Assembly (NCBI GenBank): GCA_002423395.1
Contig: DIVZ01000003.1
Span: 138,960 to 202,959, forward strand
Direction: 5' to 3'
Source: Eubacteriaceae bacterium UBA6119
GTDB lineage: Bacteria > Bacillota > Clostridia > Eubacteriales > UBA1433
DNA: 64,000 bases
Under the pieces are notes generated by a model. It did not search any database. It saw only the letters and a list, made by a program, of their open reading frames with translations, and was not told the origin of the DNA. The position numbers and the translations under genes are program-made. Positions 50,562-59,318 of the stretch are shown piece after piece (position 1 is the stretch's first letter; each line of letters begins with the position of its first letter).

Positions 50562-51107
50562 CTATTTATGCAACAATGGTGAAATATATTTATACAAGAT
50601 AAAAGTTACAACGCATATTATTATGCCTTTAATCAAGTTAAAAGGAACAATAGTTGCAATTATGTATTTTACGGCTCCGCCTTGTAAAAGACCAGGAGCG
50701 TACAGCGGTATGAATACAAAATAATTAAACAGCGCGGCAAATATGGTAAGACTGACTATTCCGACAAGCATTCCTATAAGAGCTGTTTTTCTTACCTTTT
50801 TCTTCTTGTAAATAATTGCCGCAGGCAAAACAAGAGCGCATCCGACTATGAAATTGGCAAGCTCGCCTACGGGGGAGCCTTCATTAGCTTTTAGAAGCAG
50901 ATGAAGAATATTTTTTAAAAATTCAATAATTACTCCCGCAACAGGTCCCATTGCGAAACTGCCTACCAAAGCCGCGACATCCGAGAAGTCAAATTTTAAA
51001 AACGGCGCTCCCGGCAGCAGCGGAAACTCGAGTATAAAGTACAATACGAAAGATATTGCTCCGAGCGCTGCGATTTTTACGATTTTTTTAGTGTTTGTGT
51101 TTTTCAT
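50562..51107 (-). CDS. ribU: Riboflavin ECF transporter S component RibU
   Basis: A 181-residue, six-helix S component that binds riboflavin. It has the RibU/FmnP pattern: FPLLPGAPFLKFDFSDVAALVGSFAMGPVAGVIIEFLKNILHLL, with the KFDFSD loop, and NYFVFIPLY further on. An FMN riboswitch directly upstream confirms the substrate. TAGGAGGA precedes the ATG at 51107; the frame extends further upstream through the riboswitch but is not coding there. The energising ECF module must come from elsewhere. Confidence 0.94.
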   Translation of the reverse strand: MKNTNTKKIVKIAALGAISFVLYFILEFPLLPGAPFLKFDFSDVAALVGSFAMGPVAGVIIEFLKNILHLLLKANEGSPVGELANFIVGCALVLPAAIIYKKKKVRKTALIGMLVGIVSLTIFAALFNYFVFIPLYAPGLLQGGAVKYIIATIVPFNLIKGIIICVVTFILYKYISPLLHK

Positions 51108-51162
51108 GTTTTTCCTCCTAAATATTAGGGCAATATAGGAAGAAGTATAAAGAGTGCAAAGT

Positions 51163-51188
51163 AAAAGCCCTGCGAAAATACAGGGCTT
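51163..51188 (-). terminator. Riboswitch terminator of ribU
   Basis: On the minus strand AAGCCCTG pairs with CAGGGCTT and a T run follows. It lies between the FMN aptamer and the ribU start, so it is the expression platform. Confidence 0.88.
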
Positions 51189-51203
51189 AATAGCAGATTT
51201 ATT

Positions 51204-51309
51204 ACTTCTCTCATCCGGACTATACCGTCGGTATCGGAATTTCACCGATTCAGCTTATCGCTCGCGGACTATAACCGCCGGTAGGGAATTTCACCCTGCC
51301 CCGAAGATG
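51204..51309 (-). promoter_or_regulatory. FMN riboswitch (RFN element)
   Basis: Read on the minus strand the RFN blocks are all present: CTTCGGGGCAGGGTGAAATT, CCCTACCGGCGGTTATAGTC, CGCGAGCG, GAATCGGTGAAATTCCGAT, ACCGACGGTATAGTCCGGATG and GAGAGAAG. FMN binding should favour the downstream terminator and switch ribU off. Confidence 0.97.
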
Positions 51310-51376
51310 TATTTAATTTTCTTGTTTATTTTACGCTTAACATTATGTAATGTCAAGATATATCTGCTGCTATTCA

Positions 51377-52183
51377 TCACCAAAAAGCGCAGGGAATATT
51401 TACCGCGCATTTGCCGCACACTTCGCTGCCGATGCTGTTTGGTTTTCCTTTCTCATCCGAATATGAACTGCCGAAATTTTTATACAGCTGAGCATTTTTT
51501 TGTAATATCTCATTGCATTTTTCCCTTTCATATCCTTCTAAAGTCAAAGCTTTGTTGGGGCAATGTTTTACGCATATCCCACAGCTTTTGTTCCTTTTAT
51601 AAAGGCACAGCTCCTCTGTCATAGGGCTTCCGTGCTCTATGTTAAGATTAGTTACAAGACTGCTGTATCTTCCGCAGCCGCCGCTTTTTGTTATAAGCAT
51701 ATTGTTAATGCCAAATGTTCCTATACCTGCGGCATAAGCGAAATGACGGTGCGACCAGTTGCTTTTTAGCGCGGATCTATCAAACATTAATGATTCATTT
51801 GAGATACCTGCCCTATAACCTGACTCGTTAAGCTTTGTTATAAGACGCTCATTTAATTTCATAAACATAGCATTTGTCTCTTCGTAAGCTACAGCCCATT
51901 CAACGGACGAGCAATCTTTTGATAAAAAATTCGTCATCGCCAGTTCCTTGGTGAAAGGCACGAAATATACTATTACAGTTTTTGCGTCCTCAAGCACGTC
52001 TATAGGCAGTTGGTGGGAATGCGATATAACTTTTTTTAAATTAATAATATACGGATGTTTTGCATCCGCAAATCCCACAATCGGCACGCCCCATTTTGTT
52101 GAGATGTTTTCATTGCTTTGATATTCTCTGACATATTCTGTTATAAACTCTGTAATTATTGTTTTCATAAATTCATAATCCAT
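51377..52183 (-). CDS. Epoxyqueuosine-reductase-like Fe-S protein
   Basis: A 268-residue iron-sulfur protein related to QueG but shorter. The N-terminal part carries a cobalamin-type domain similar to QueG (TVIVYFVPFTKE, GYRAGISNESLMFDRSALKSNWSHRHFAYAAGIGTFGINNMLIT). The C-terminal cysteines CGICVKHCP and CGKCAVNIPC replace the usual two four-Cys clusters; the second is incomplete. A role in queuosine synthesis is doubtful; other members are called 4Fe-4S double cluster proteins. Start uncertain: no good ribosome binding site before the ATG at 52183 or the ATG at 52168. Confidence 0.75.
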   Translation of the reverse strand: MDYEFMKTIITEFITEYVREYQSNENISTKWGVPIVGFADAKHPYIINLKKVISHSHQLPIDVLEDAKTVIVYFVPFTKELAMTNFLSKDCSSVEWAVAYEETNAMFMKLNERLITKLNESGYRAGISNESLMFDRSALKSNWSHRHFAYAAGIGTFGINNMLITKSGGCGRYSSLVTNLNIEHGSPMTEELCLYKRNKSCGICVKHCPNKALTLEGYEREKCNEILQKNAQLYKNFGSSYSDEKGKPNSIGSEVCGKCAVNIPCAFW

Positions 52184-52196
52184 AATTTTTTATATT

Positions 52197-52224
52197 AAAA
52201 CGCTGTTTATTAAAACAGCGTTTT
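52197..52224. terminator. Terminator of prfB (bidirectional stem)
   Basis: AAAACGCTGTTT/AAACAGCGTTTT stem. It stands after prfB and just before the start of the next gene on the minus strand. Confidence 0.8.
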
Positions 52225-52283
52225 TTAAATCAATTAATTAGTAAAGCCATTATCTATCGGCACAAGTTTTAATGTATCAAAAT

Positions 52284-53385
52284 TTAAGCGTTGGATTTTA
52301 AATACTCGTTTATAAATATATCAATATCGCCATCCATTACAGCCGTAATATTACCAACTTCCGCGCCTGTGCGATGGTCTTTTACCATAGTGTACGGCTG
52401 AAAAACGTATGAGCGTATTTGGCTGCCCCACGCAATCTGCGCGTAATCGCCTTTTATTTCATCTATTTTTTCTTTTTTCTCGCTTATCATTATTTCAAGC
52501 AGTTTACCTTTAAGCATTTTCATCGCAGTTTGCCTGTTCTGTGTCTGGCTTCGTTCATTCTGACATTGAACCACAACGCCTGTAGGCATGTGAGTAATTC
52601 GCACTGCGGAGTCAGTTTTGTTTACATGTTGACCGCCCGCGCCGCTTGCGCGGTAAGTATCTACTCTTAAATCTTCGTCTTTTATATCGACATCGATGTC
52701 TTCATCAATTTCAGGCATTACGTCAAGCGATGCAAACGAAGTATGCCTTCTTCCCGAAGAATCGAAAGGCGATATTCGCACCAGTCTATGAACGCCTTTT
52801 TCAGCTTTTAAATAGCCGTACGCGTTTATGCCTTCCACAAATATGGTAACACTTTTAGTTCCAGCAACGTCACCGGGAAGCTCATCAATAATTTTTGCTT
52901 TAAATTTATGCTGTTCAATCCATCTTAAATACATTCGCATAAGCATTGAAACCCAGTCCTGGGCTTCTGTTCCGCCGGCGCCTGAATGGATGGAGATAAT
53001 CGCGTTGTTAGCATCATACTCGCCTGTAAGCAAAATACCTAATCTGAAAGCTTCAACTTCTTTTTTAACGCTGTCTATTTCCTTTTTTATATCCTCGCTT
53101 GCCTGGGGGGAATAATCTTCTTTTAAAAGTTCAAGCAAAACCGATAAATCTTCTACATGCTCACTTAACTTTTTATAGTTGTTATATTTATCTTTTAGAA
53201 TTTTTTGTTCTTTAAGTATTTTCTGCGCTGCTTTGTTGTCATTCCAAAAATTGTCTGCCTGCATTTCATCCTCAATCTCAGCTATCTTCTTCTCAAGCGC
53301 AGACGGGTCAAAGTGCATCCCTCGCTTCCGTAAATAATTTTTCTATTTCCAATACAGATTGTTCGTAATCTTGAATTTCAATCAT
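52284..53385 (-). CDS. prfB: Peptide chain release factor 2 with programmed +1 frameshift
   Basis: RF2 ends translation at UGA and UAA. It is encoded in two frames. Codons 1-25 run from the ATG at 53385 to CTT, and an in-frame TGA stands at 53310-53308. Skipping one base after CTT continues with GAC into the long frame, giving 366 residues, the usual RF2 length. The CTT-TGA-C slip site and an upstream AGGG match the autoregulatory site of RF2. SPF (RISPFDSSGRRH) recognises the stop codon, and GGQ is in GAGGQHVNKTDSAVR. It lies 31 bp after secA and is probably co-transcribed with it. An annotation that starts at 53318 would miss the first part. Confidence 0.95.
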
Positions 53386-53416
53386 TTAACGTCACCTTCT
53401 TTCAATTAATTATTTA

Positions 53417-55921
53417 TTATGCTCCGCAGCACTTTTTATATTTTTTGCCGCTTCCGCATGGACAGGGGTCGTTTCTTCCGACTTTATTTTTATTTACTGC
53501 CTGTACTTTAGCATCGCCGCCTGTCTTAATCTCGTCTCTTGATTTTACCGCAGGCTCAGGCGCAGATGTTTTTTGATTTTCAACTCTTTCTATTCTGGCA
53601 TTGAGAATGTATTTTACAGAATCTTCTTTAATTGCGTCTGACATATCTTCAAACATGTCAAATCCTTCCTGTGTATATGCGTGAATAGGATTAATATTGC
53701 CGTATGCCTGAAGCCCTACGCCTTGTCGCAGCTGGTCCATGCTGTCAAGATGCTCCATCCATTTAACGTCTACTACTCTTAGAAGAATATCGCGCTCAAG
53801 CTTTCTCATTATTTCGCTTCCGATATTCTTTTCCTGAGCGTTATATGCATCAAAAGCTTTTTCTAAAAAGAACTCTTTAACATCCTCCTTATTTTGCGGT
53901 ATCCTATCGGGTTTAATTGAACCTTTTTGCAAAAAGAGTTTTTCAAATTGAGCAATAAGTCCGTCTAAATCCCATTCTTCATAAAACTCGGATACTGATG
54001 TGTATGCTTCGCATTCCTTTTTAACAACATCGCAAAGCATGTCTTTTATCTCTTCGCTAATATCTTCTTTTTCAAATATTGATCGTCTCTGGGCGTATAT
54101 AACTTCACGCTGTTTATTTAAAACATTGTCAAACTGTAAAACATTTTTTCTTATACCGAAGTTTCGCGTTTCAACTCGTTTTTGAGCGGATTCAATAGCC
54201 TTTGTTATAAAGCCGTGTTCTATAGGCATATCTTCGGGAAGTTTGTCCGCTATCCCTTCTATTCGCTCTCCCGCGAAAATTCTCATAAGGTCATCTTGAA
54301 GCGATATGAAAAACTGGCTGCTTCCAACATCGCCCTGCCTGCCGGCGCGGCCGCGCAGCTGATTATCAATTCGTCTGCTTTCATGACGTTCCGTTCCTAT
54401 TATATGAAGCCCGCCCAGGTCCTTTACGCCTTCTCCAAGCACTATGTCGGTTCCGCGGCCAGCCATATTGGTAGAAATTGTAACGGCGTCTTTTTGCCCG
54501 GCGTTTGAAATAATATCCGCTTCTTTTTCATGATATTTGGCATTAAGTACATTGTGTTTAATGCCGTTTCTTGCAAGCTGTCTGCTTAACACTTCTGATT
54601 TCTCTATTGATATGGTGCCTACAAGCACAGGCTGACCGCTTTTGTGGCGCTCTTTAATTTCTTCTACAACAGCATTGAACTTTGACTTTTCTGTCTTATA
54701 TATAACATCGTTAAGGTCATCGCGTATCATAGGTTTATTTGTAGGTACGCTTATTACATTCATGTTATATATAGATAAAAATTCTTCTTCTTCGGTTTTC
54801 GCTGTACCTGTCATACCCGAAAGCTTATTGTAAAGTCTGAAGAAATTCTGGAAAGTTATAGTAGCCATAGTAACGCTTTCACGCGCAACTGTTACGTTTT
54901 CTTTCGCTTCTATTGCCTGATGAAGACCTTCCGAAAAACGTCTGCCGTACATAAGTCTTCCCGTAAATTCATCAACAATTATAACTTCACCGTCTTTTAC
55001 TATATAATCTTTATCCCTATGCTTAAGCACATGGGCTTTTAAAGCCTGGTTGATATGATGCAGAATTTCCATATTTTCTACATCAGATAAATTTTCTATT
55101 TTAAAATATCTTTCGGCCTTAGTAGTTCCCGCCTCCGTAATTGATACAGCGTCTTCATTTTCTTCCAATGTATAGTCAGCATCTTTTTTCAGCGTTCTTA
55201 TAAAAGCGTCTGCTGTTTTATACAAATTTGTGCTTTTTTTGCCGCTGCCCGATATTATTAGAGGAGTACGCGCCTCGTCTATAAGTATGCTGTCCACTTC
55301 ATCAATTATTGCGTAATTCAGCTTGCGCATAACTATGTCTTCATGATTTATTACCATATTGTCTTTAAGATAGTCAAAACCGAGTTCATTGTTTGTTGCG
55401 AATGTTATATCGGCGTTATACGCTTCTTTGCGCTGAGTAACATCTAACCCGTGAACAATAAGACCTACCTCTAATCCCAAAAATCTGTAAATTCGGCCCA
55501 TCCATTCACTGTCACGCGTTGCCAGGTAGTCATTTACCGTAACAATATGAACTCCCTTGCCGCTAAGAGCATTTAAGTATGCAGGCATTGTAGCAACCAA
55601 TGTTTTACCTTCACCTGTTTTCATTTCGGCGATATTGCCTTCGTGAAGCACTATGCCGCCAAGCAGCTGAACGGGGAAGGGTTCAAGCCCTATGGTTCTT
55701 TTAGAAGCTTCTCTTGCTACAGCAAATGCTTCTGACAATATGTCATCTTCGCTCTGCCCGTCTTTTAATCTTTGTTTAAACTCTAGTGTCTTGCCTCTTA
55801 GCTCATCATCGGACAAAGCTGCCATTTGATCATATAAAGCTTCGATTTGTGCTACCCGTTTAAAATATTTATCTATTTGGCCTTTTTCCATGCCTTGTGA
55901 TATCTTTGAAAATAGTCCCAC
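53417..55921 (-). CDS. secA: Protein translocase ATPase SecA
   Basis: The 834-residue motor of the Sec export pathway. Walker A is MKTGEGKTL near residue 100, the DEAD-type box is IIDEVDSILIDEARTPLIISG near residue 205, and the second nucleotide domain contains TNMAGRGTDIVLGEGV and QLRGRAGRQGD. The C-terminal zinc tail RNDPCPCGSGKKYKKCCGA is complete. The length is typical of Clostridia. It precedes prfB on the same strand, a common gene order in Bacillota. Confidence 0.97.
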   Translation of the reverse strand: MGLFSKISQGMEKGQIDKYFKRVAQIEALYDQMAALSDDELRGKTLEFKQRLKDGQSEDDILSEAFAVAREASKRTIGLEPFPVQLLGGIVLHEGNIAEMKTGEGKTLVATMPAYLNALSGKGVHIVTVNDYLATRDSEWMGRIYRFLGLEVGLIVHGLDVTQRKEAYNADITFATNNELGFDYLKDNMVINHEDIVMRKLNYAIIDEVDSILIDEARTPLIISGSGKKSTNLYKTADAFIRTLKKDADYTLEENEDAVSITEAGTTKAERYFKIENLSDVENMEILHHINQALKAHVLKHRDKDYIVKDGEVIIVDEFTGRLMYGRRFSEGLHQAIEAKENVTVARESVTMATITFQNFFRLYNKLSGMTGTAKTEEEEFLSIYNMNVISVPTNKPMIRDDLNDVIYKTEKSKFNAVVEEIKERHKSGQPVLVGTISIEKSEVLSRQLARNGIKHNVLNAKYHEKEADIISNAGQKDAVTISTNMAGRGTDIVLGEGVKDLGGLHIIGTERHESRRIDNQLRGRAGRQGDVGSSQFFISLQDDLMRIFAGERIEGIADKLPEDMPIEHGFITKAIESAQKRVETRNFGIRKNVLQFDNVLNKQREVIYAQRRSIFEKEDISEEIKDMLCDVVKKECEAYTSVSEFYEEWDLDGLIAQFEKLFLQKGSIKPDRIPQNKEDVKEFFLEKAFDAYNAQEKNIGSEIMRKLERDILLRVVDVKWMEHLDSMDQLRQGVGLQAYGNINPIHAYTQEGFDMFEDMSDAIKEDSVKYILNARIERVENQKTSAPEPAVKSRDEIKTGGDAKVQAVNKNKVGRNDPCPCGSGKKYKKCCGA

Positions 55922-55990
55922 TCTTTATCCTCCTAAACCGTAATGATTTAATAAATTATTATAACATATGTATTTGAAAATAAGAATAAA

Positions 55991-56011
55991 AAAAGGCTCA
56001 AAGAGCCTTTT
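55991..56011 (-). terminator. Intrinsic terminator of the DUF5317 gene
   Basis: AAAAGGCTC/GAGCCTTTT stem with an AAA loop; on the minus strand a T run follows. It separates the DUF5317 gene from secA. Confidence 0.9.
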
Positions 56012-56020
56012 GCGCATTTA

Positions 56021-57910
56021 TTATTTTTTAATCCAAACGTACATTGTTTTTCCGTCTATCTCAAATTCAACTCTTTCGTATTCGTCTTTTGTACCGTTTT
56101 TATCTGATGGTACACCCTCAGTAAATTCTTCATTTTCAGCGTTGATATCCGGCGCTTGAGACGCAGTTATATTATCGTTCTTAACCTGTCCGGATTTAAA
56201 AGGTGAATTGCTTGCCGCTTCTTCCTGTTTTTTTAATTCGGAAAAAATTTCTTTTCTTATAAATTCTAAGTTTTGAGTGCTGTCAAAAGCAATTATAGGT
56301 TGTTGTTCTATTTCGGACTCTTTTTTCTTAGGTTCCGGTTCATTGCTTTTTCTGAATTTATAATTTGGATTTTCTATAATTCTTCCGTTTTCAATTATAA
56401 ACGGATTAGTCGTATCAACGCCTTCTGCTGAATATGATTCGTTTTGCTGATTTTTATCATATTCATTTCTTATATCGTCAAACAAGTCGATTTTGGGCTT
56501 TGATACATAATTTTCTGTATCTGCCATCTTTGGAATGCTTTTTGATATTATTTCTTCATCTTCGTCTATTTTTAATTCTATGGGCGCAGACTGAGCTTTT
56601 TTATGTTTGTCAAATATATTAAGCATATAGTTGAGCATTTCATCGGCATTATCCGATTTTTGCTGGGTAAGTTCTTCGTCGTCATAATCATCTATAGCGG
56701 TATCATCATTTTTAATTAATTCCGACACTATATTTTGTATTTCCTCATCATCAACAAGCTGCAAATCATCATCCGATATTTTTTCTTCAATAAGCTGTTT
56801 ATTATTGATATCTGGCTGTAAATCATCAATGAGTTTTGCAATATTCTCATTTTCTTGTTCCGGTTCTGGTTGCATTTCAGGTTCCATAATCGGTTGAACA
56901 ATAACAGGTTCTTCAGCATCCGCGGGCTCTGAAACTAACTTATCAAATATATCTGGCTCTTGTGGTGGAATCTCTTCGTCTTTGGCAGTATCAAAGACTT
57001 CTTTTTCGTCTTCTTTTTTGTTAATATTGTCAAGTTTCTGCAAAAAGCTGTCAAATTCATCGTCATCTGATAAATCTGCGGCAAAATTTTCAAGCTCATC
57101 GTCGAAAGCTAACTGTATATTATCTTTTTTCGTACTCTGTAAATCATCAGCTAAAAGCGAATCATTATTATAATCATTTATTTTGTTTTTCTGTAAATTA
57201 TTTTGAGTATCGCCCAATCTTGACGCTTGCTTAGATGATATTATGGGAGCGGCTAAATTTTCCGGCGACTCTTTTGTAGCTTTTGCAATTTCATCCAGAT
57301 TAAATTCGCTCGTATATTTAAGCTGGTCTGTATATGCAAGTCTTTCCTGCGGAGTGGCTTTTCTTGCCTGCGGTACGACCATCATTTTCTGAATTATGAA
57401 AAACATGCTAATTGCTATTATTATATCTCCCGCGCTTATAGGCAGCCCTGTTACGCCAAGGGGAATGCCTATTATTTTACACAGGCTCATGACATACGGA
57501 TTTGTTATTGTAAGCTGATTAGTTGCGCCGAAATATGATAAATAGAACTGTCCGTTATCTGTTATCCTAGCCATGTCAAGCGCCGATTGAAGTATAGGCA
57601 TTTTCCCGCCGTTTAAAAACGTTGCGGTAAAATTAAGACCCACGCCGACAACAAGTATATAAGACCATACGTTGTGCAGATTAAAGACGACAGTTATCAT
57701 TATAAGCACGTATACGGCAAAGTATATCCAGTATGAATAGTCCAGTACAAACTGTATTTCCATAATTGTTCCGACAATATATCCCGCATATAATATAAAT
57801 GCAAGTATAAGCAGATACCACAAACTGAATCTGAAATAACGGATATTTGAAAATCTGCCTTTTCTTATCAATGCAACAATGATTGACAGGATAATAAAAA
57901 CTACGTACAT
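56021..57910 (-). CDS. DUF5317 membrane protein with long acidic tail
   Basis: A 629-residue protein. Residues 1-180 hold five or six membrane helices with the DUF5317 block FLNGGKMPILQSALDMA (GGKMP at 101-105). The remaining 440 residues are hydrophilic and low in complexity, rich in Asp, Glu, Asn and Lys, with many short helices and acidic patches such as ADLSDDDEFDSFLQKLDNI. The tail is probably cytoplasmic and largely disordered. It ends with a short ordered piece, RVEFEIDGKTMYVWIKK. The usual DUF5317 proteins are near 180-200 residues, so the tail is an unusual extension. Function unknown. Confidence 0.75.
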   Translation of the reverse strand: MYVVFIILSIIVALIRKGRFSNIRYFRFSLWYLLILAFILYAGYIVGTIMEIQFVLDYSYWIYFAVYVLIMITVVFNLHNVWSYILVVGVGLNFTATFLNGGKMPILQSALDMARITDNGQFYLSYFGATNQLTITNPYVMSLCKIIGIPLGVTGLPISAGDIIIAISMFFIIQKMMVVPQARKATPQERLAYTDQLKYTSEFNLDEIAKATKESPENLAAPIISSKQASRLGDTQNNLQKNKINDYNNDSLLADDLQSTKKDNIQLAFDDELENFAADLSDDDEFDSFLQKLDNINKKEDEKEVFDTAKDEEIPPQEPDIFDKLVSEPADAEEPVIVQPIMEPEMQPEPEQENENIAKLIDDLQPDINNKQLIEEKISDDDLQLVDDEEIQNIVSELIKNDDTAIDDYDDEELTQQKSDNADEMLNYMLNIFDKHKKAQSAPIELKIDEDEEIISKSIPKMADTENYVSKPKIDLFDDIRNEYDKNQQNESYSAEGVDTTNPFIIENGRIIENPNYKFRKSNEPEPKKKESEIEQQPIIAFDSTQNLEFIRKEIFSELKKQEEAASNSPFKSGQVKNDNITASQAPDINAENEEFTEGVPSDKNGTKDEYERVEFEIDGKTMYVWIKK

Positions 57911-57948
57911 AGCGACCTCGCAATATTTATATTGTTATTTTGTTTTTT

Positions 57949-58476
57949 TTAAAGTTCGGGCTCTATCAAGCCGTAATTTCCGTCTTTTCTTCTATATATG
58001 ACGTTTACGTCCTCCGTCTCGTCATTTAAAAACACGAAAAAGTTATGACCAACAAGTTCCATTTGAAGGCTGGCTTCCGAAGGCGACATAGGTTTAAGAG
58101 CAAAATGTTTTACTTTAACAATTTGCTTTTCTTCCTCGCCGTCTGTATCAATAGTTTGATTGCCTGAATCATACCTGATACTTTCTGTTCCCTTTATTTG
58201 TAGTTTCGACTTATATTTTTTTAATTGCAAATCTATTTTATCTAAAACTAAATCTATGGCATTGCTACCGTCTATTCCTGTTTCTTCGGCTTTAATTAAA
58301 TTTTTATTAAAATAAATAACTAAATCAAGAGTGACTCCGACTTTTACCATTTTGAATGTTGCGCTTACTTTTGTTTCCGAATCTAAAAATTTGTCGTATT
58401 TTTGAAGTTTGTTTTCAAGGGATGATTTTAATTTTTCACTTGAACGCATATTTTTGAAATAGATATTAACTAACAT
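57949..58476 (-). CDS. hpf: Ribosome hibernation promoting factor, long form
   Basis: A 175-residue protein that pairs ribosomes into inactive 100S dimers. The N-terminal domain (residues 1-100) is the RaiA/HPF fold with SSLENKLQKYDKF and GSNAIDLVLDKIDLQLKKYKSKL. The C-terminal domain (residues 120-175) has VKVKHFALKPMSPSEASLQMELVGHNFFVFLNDET, typical of the long form found in Bacillota. GGGGGG lies before the ATG. Confidence 0.95.
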   Translation of the reverse strand: MLVNIYFKNMRSSEKLKSSLENKLQKYDKFLDSETKVSATFKMVKVGVTLDLVIYFNKNLIKAEETGIDGSNAIDLVLDKIDLQLKKYKSKLQIKGTESIRYDSGNQTIDTDGEEEKQIVKVKHFALKPMSPSEASLQMELVGHNFFVFLNDETEDVNVIYRRKDGNYGLIEPEL

Positions 58477-58586
58477 TATTATTCCCCCCTTAATTAAACC
58501 TTTTTGGTATTATAACACTTTTGCATATATAATAACAATACAAAAATGAAAAACAAATTTTACAAATTTGTTAAAATTATATTCCT

Positions 58587-59318
58587 TTAATACGTTTTTG
58601 AAGCTAAAACAGCAAAAAATACCATATTTGCGCCGTGTTTTTTAAGCGCCTCGCTGCATGCGTTTATTGTTGCTCCTGTTGTCAGCACATCATCCGTAAG
58701 CATAATATTTTTATTTCTGACAACGCTGTAATCAGTAATATCAAAACTTTCTTTTAAGTTTTGCTCCCGCTGAGATTTTTTAAGCCCTATCTGATCGGCA
58801 GTAGCTTTAGTTTTTATAAGTACGTTACTGTTTATTCTTATTCCGCTTTCTTCGCTTAATGCAGAGGCTATTATTTCCGCCTGGTTATATCCTCTGGTCT
58901 CTAACCTTTCTTTATGCAAGGGAACAGGCAATATTATGTCGCAATAAGATAAAATATCGCTTTTGCGGCATATATCGTAATAAAGAAGCGAGCCAAGTCT
59001 TTGCGCAAGCTCAATGTTGTTGCTGTATTTTATGCTGTATATTATCGGAGCTGTATGTCTGTCGTATACAAAAAGGCTTATACCTCTGTCATACGAATAT
59101 TTGTTTTCATAGCATATATTGCATACTTCTCCGCCTTTTATGGATCTGCCGCATATTTTACATGTATACTTTTGTTGTGTGAAAATAATTTTAGCACATT
59201 TGACACATATAACATGAGTATCATCAAGCAATATTTTTCCGCATGACGGACAATACGGACAACTTGGATAAAAAGCATGTAAAAACTTGTTTGAAAGCTT
59301 GCTAAATATTGTTTTCAT
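58587..59318 (-). CDS. ComF family phosphoribosyltransferase-like protein
   Basis: A 243-residue protein of the ComFC family, needed for DNA uptake in competent bacteria. The N-terminal zinc region has CPYCPSCGK, CVKCAKI, CKICGRSI and CNICYENKYSYD. The C-terminal phosphoribosyltransferase fold has the PRPP-loop LTDDVLTTGATINACS. It overlaps the recD2-like gene by 17 bases, so the two DNA-related genes form an operon. The other com genes are not in this window. Confidence 0.9.
   Translation of the reverse strand: MKTIFSKLSNKFLHAFYPSCPYCPSCGKILLDDTHVICVKCAKIIFTQQKYTCKICGRSIKGGEVCNICYENKYSYDRGISLFVYDRHTAPIIYSIKYSNNIELAQRLGSLLYYDICRKSDILSYCDIILPVPLHKERLETRGYNQAEIIASALSEESGIRINSNVLIKTKATADQIGLKKSQREQNLKESFDITDYSVVRNKNIMLTDDVLTTGATINACSEALKKHGANMVFFAVLASKTY

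Noticed and set aside
51377..52183. Assignment as queG
   Set aside because: The protein is about 100 residues shorter than QueG and its second iron-sulfur motif is incomplete, so only a QueG-like call is made.
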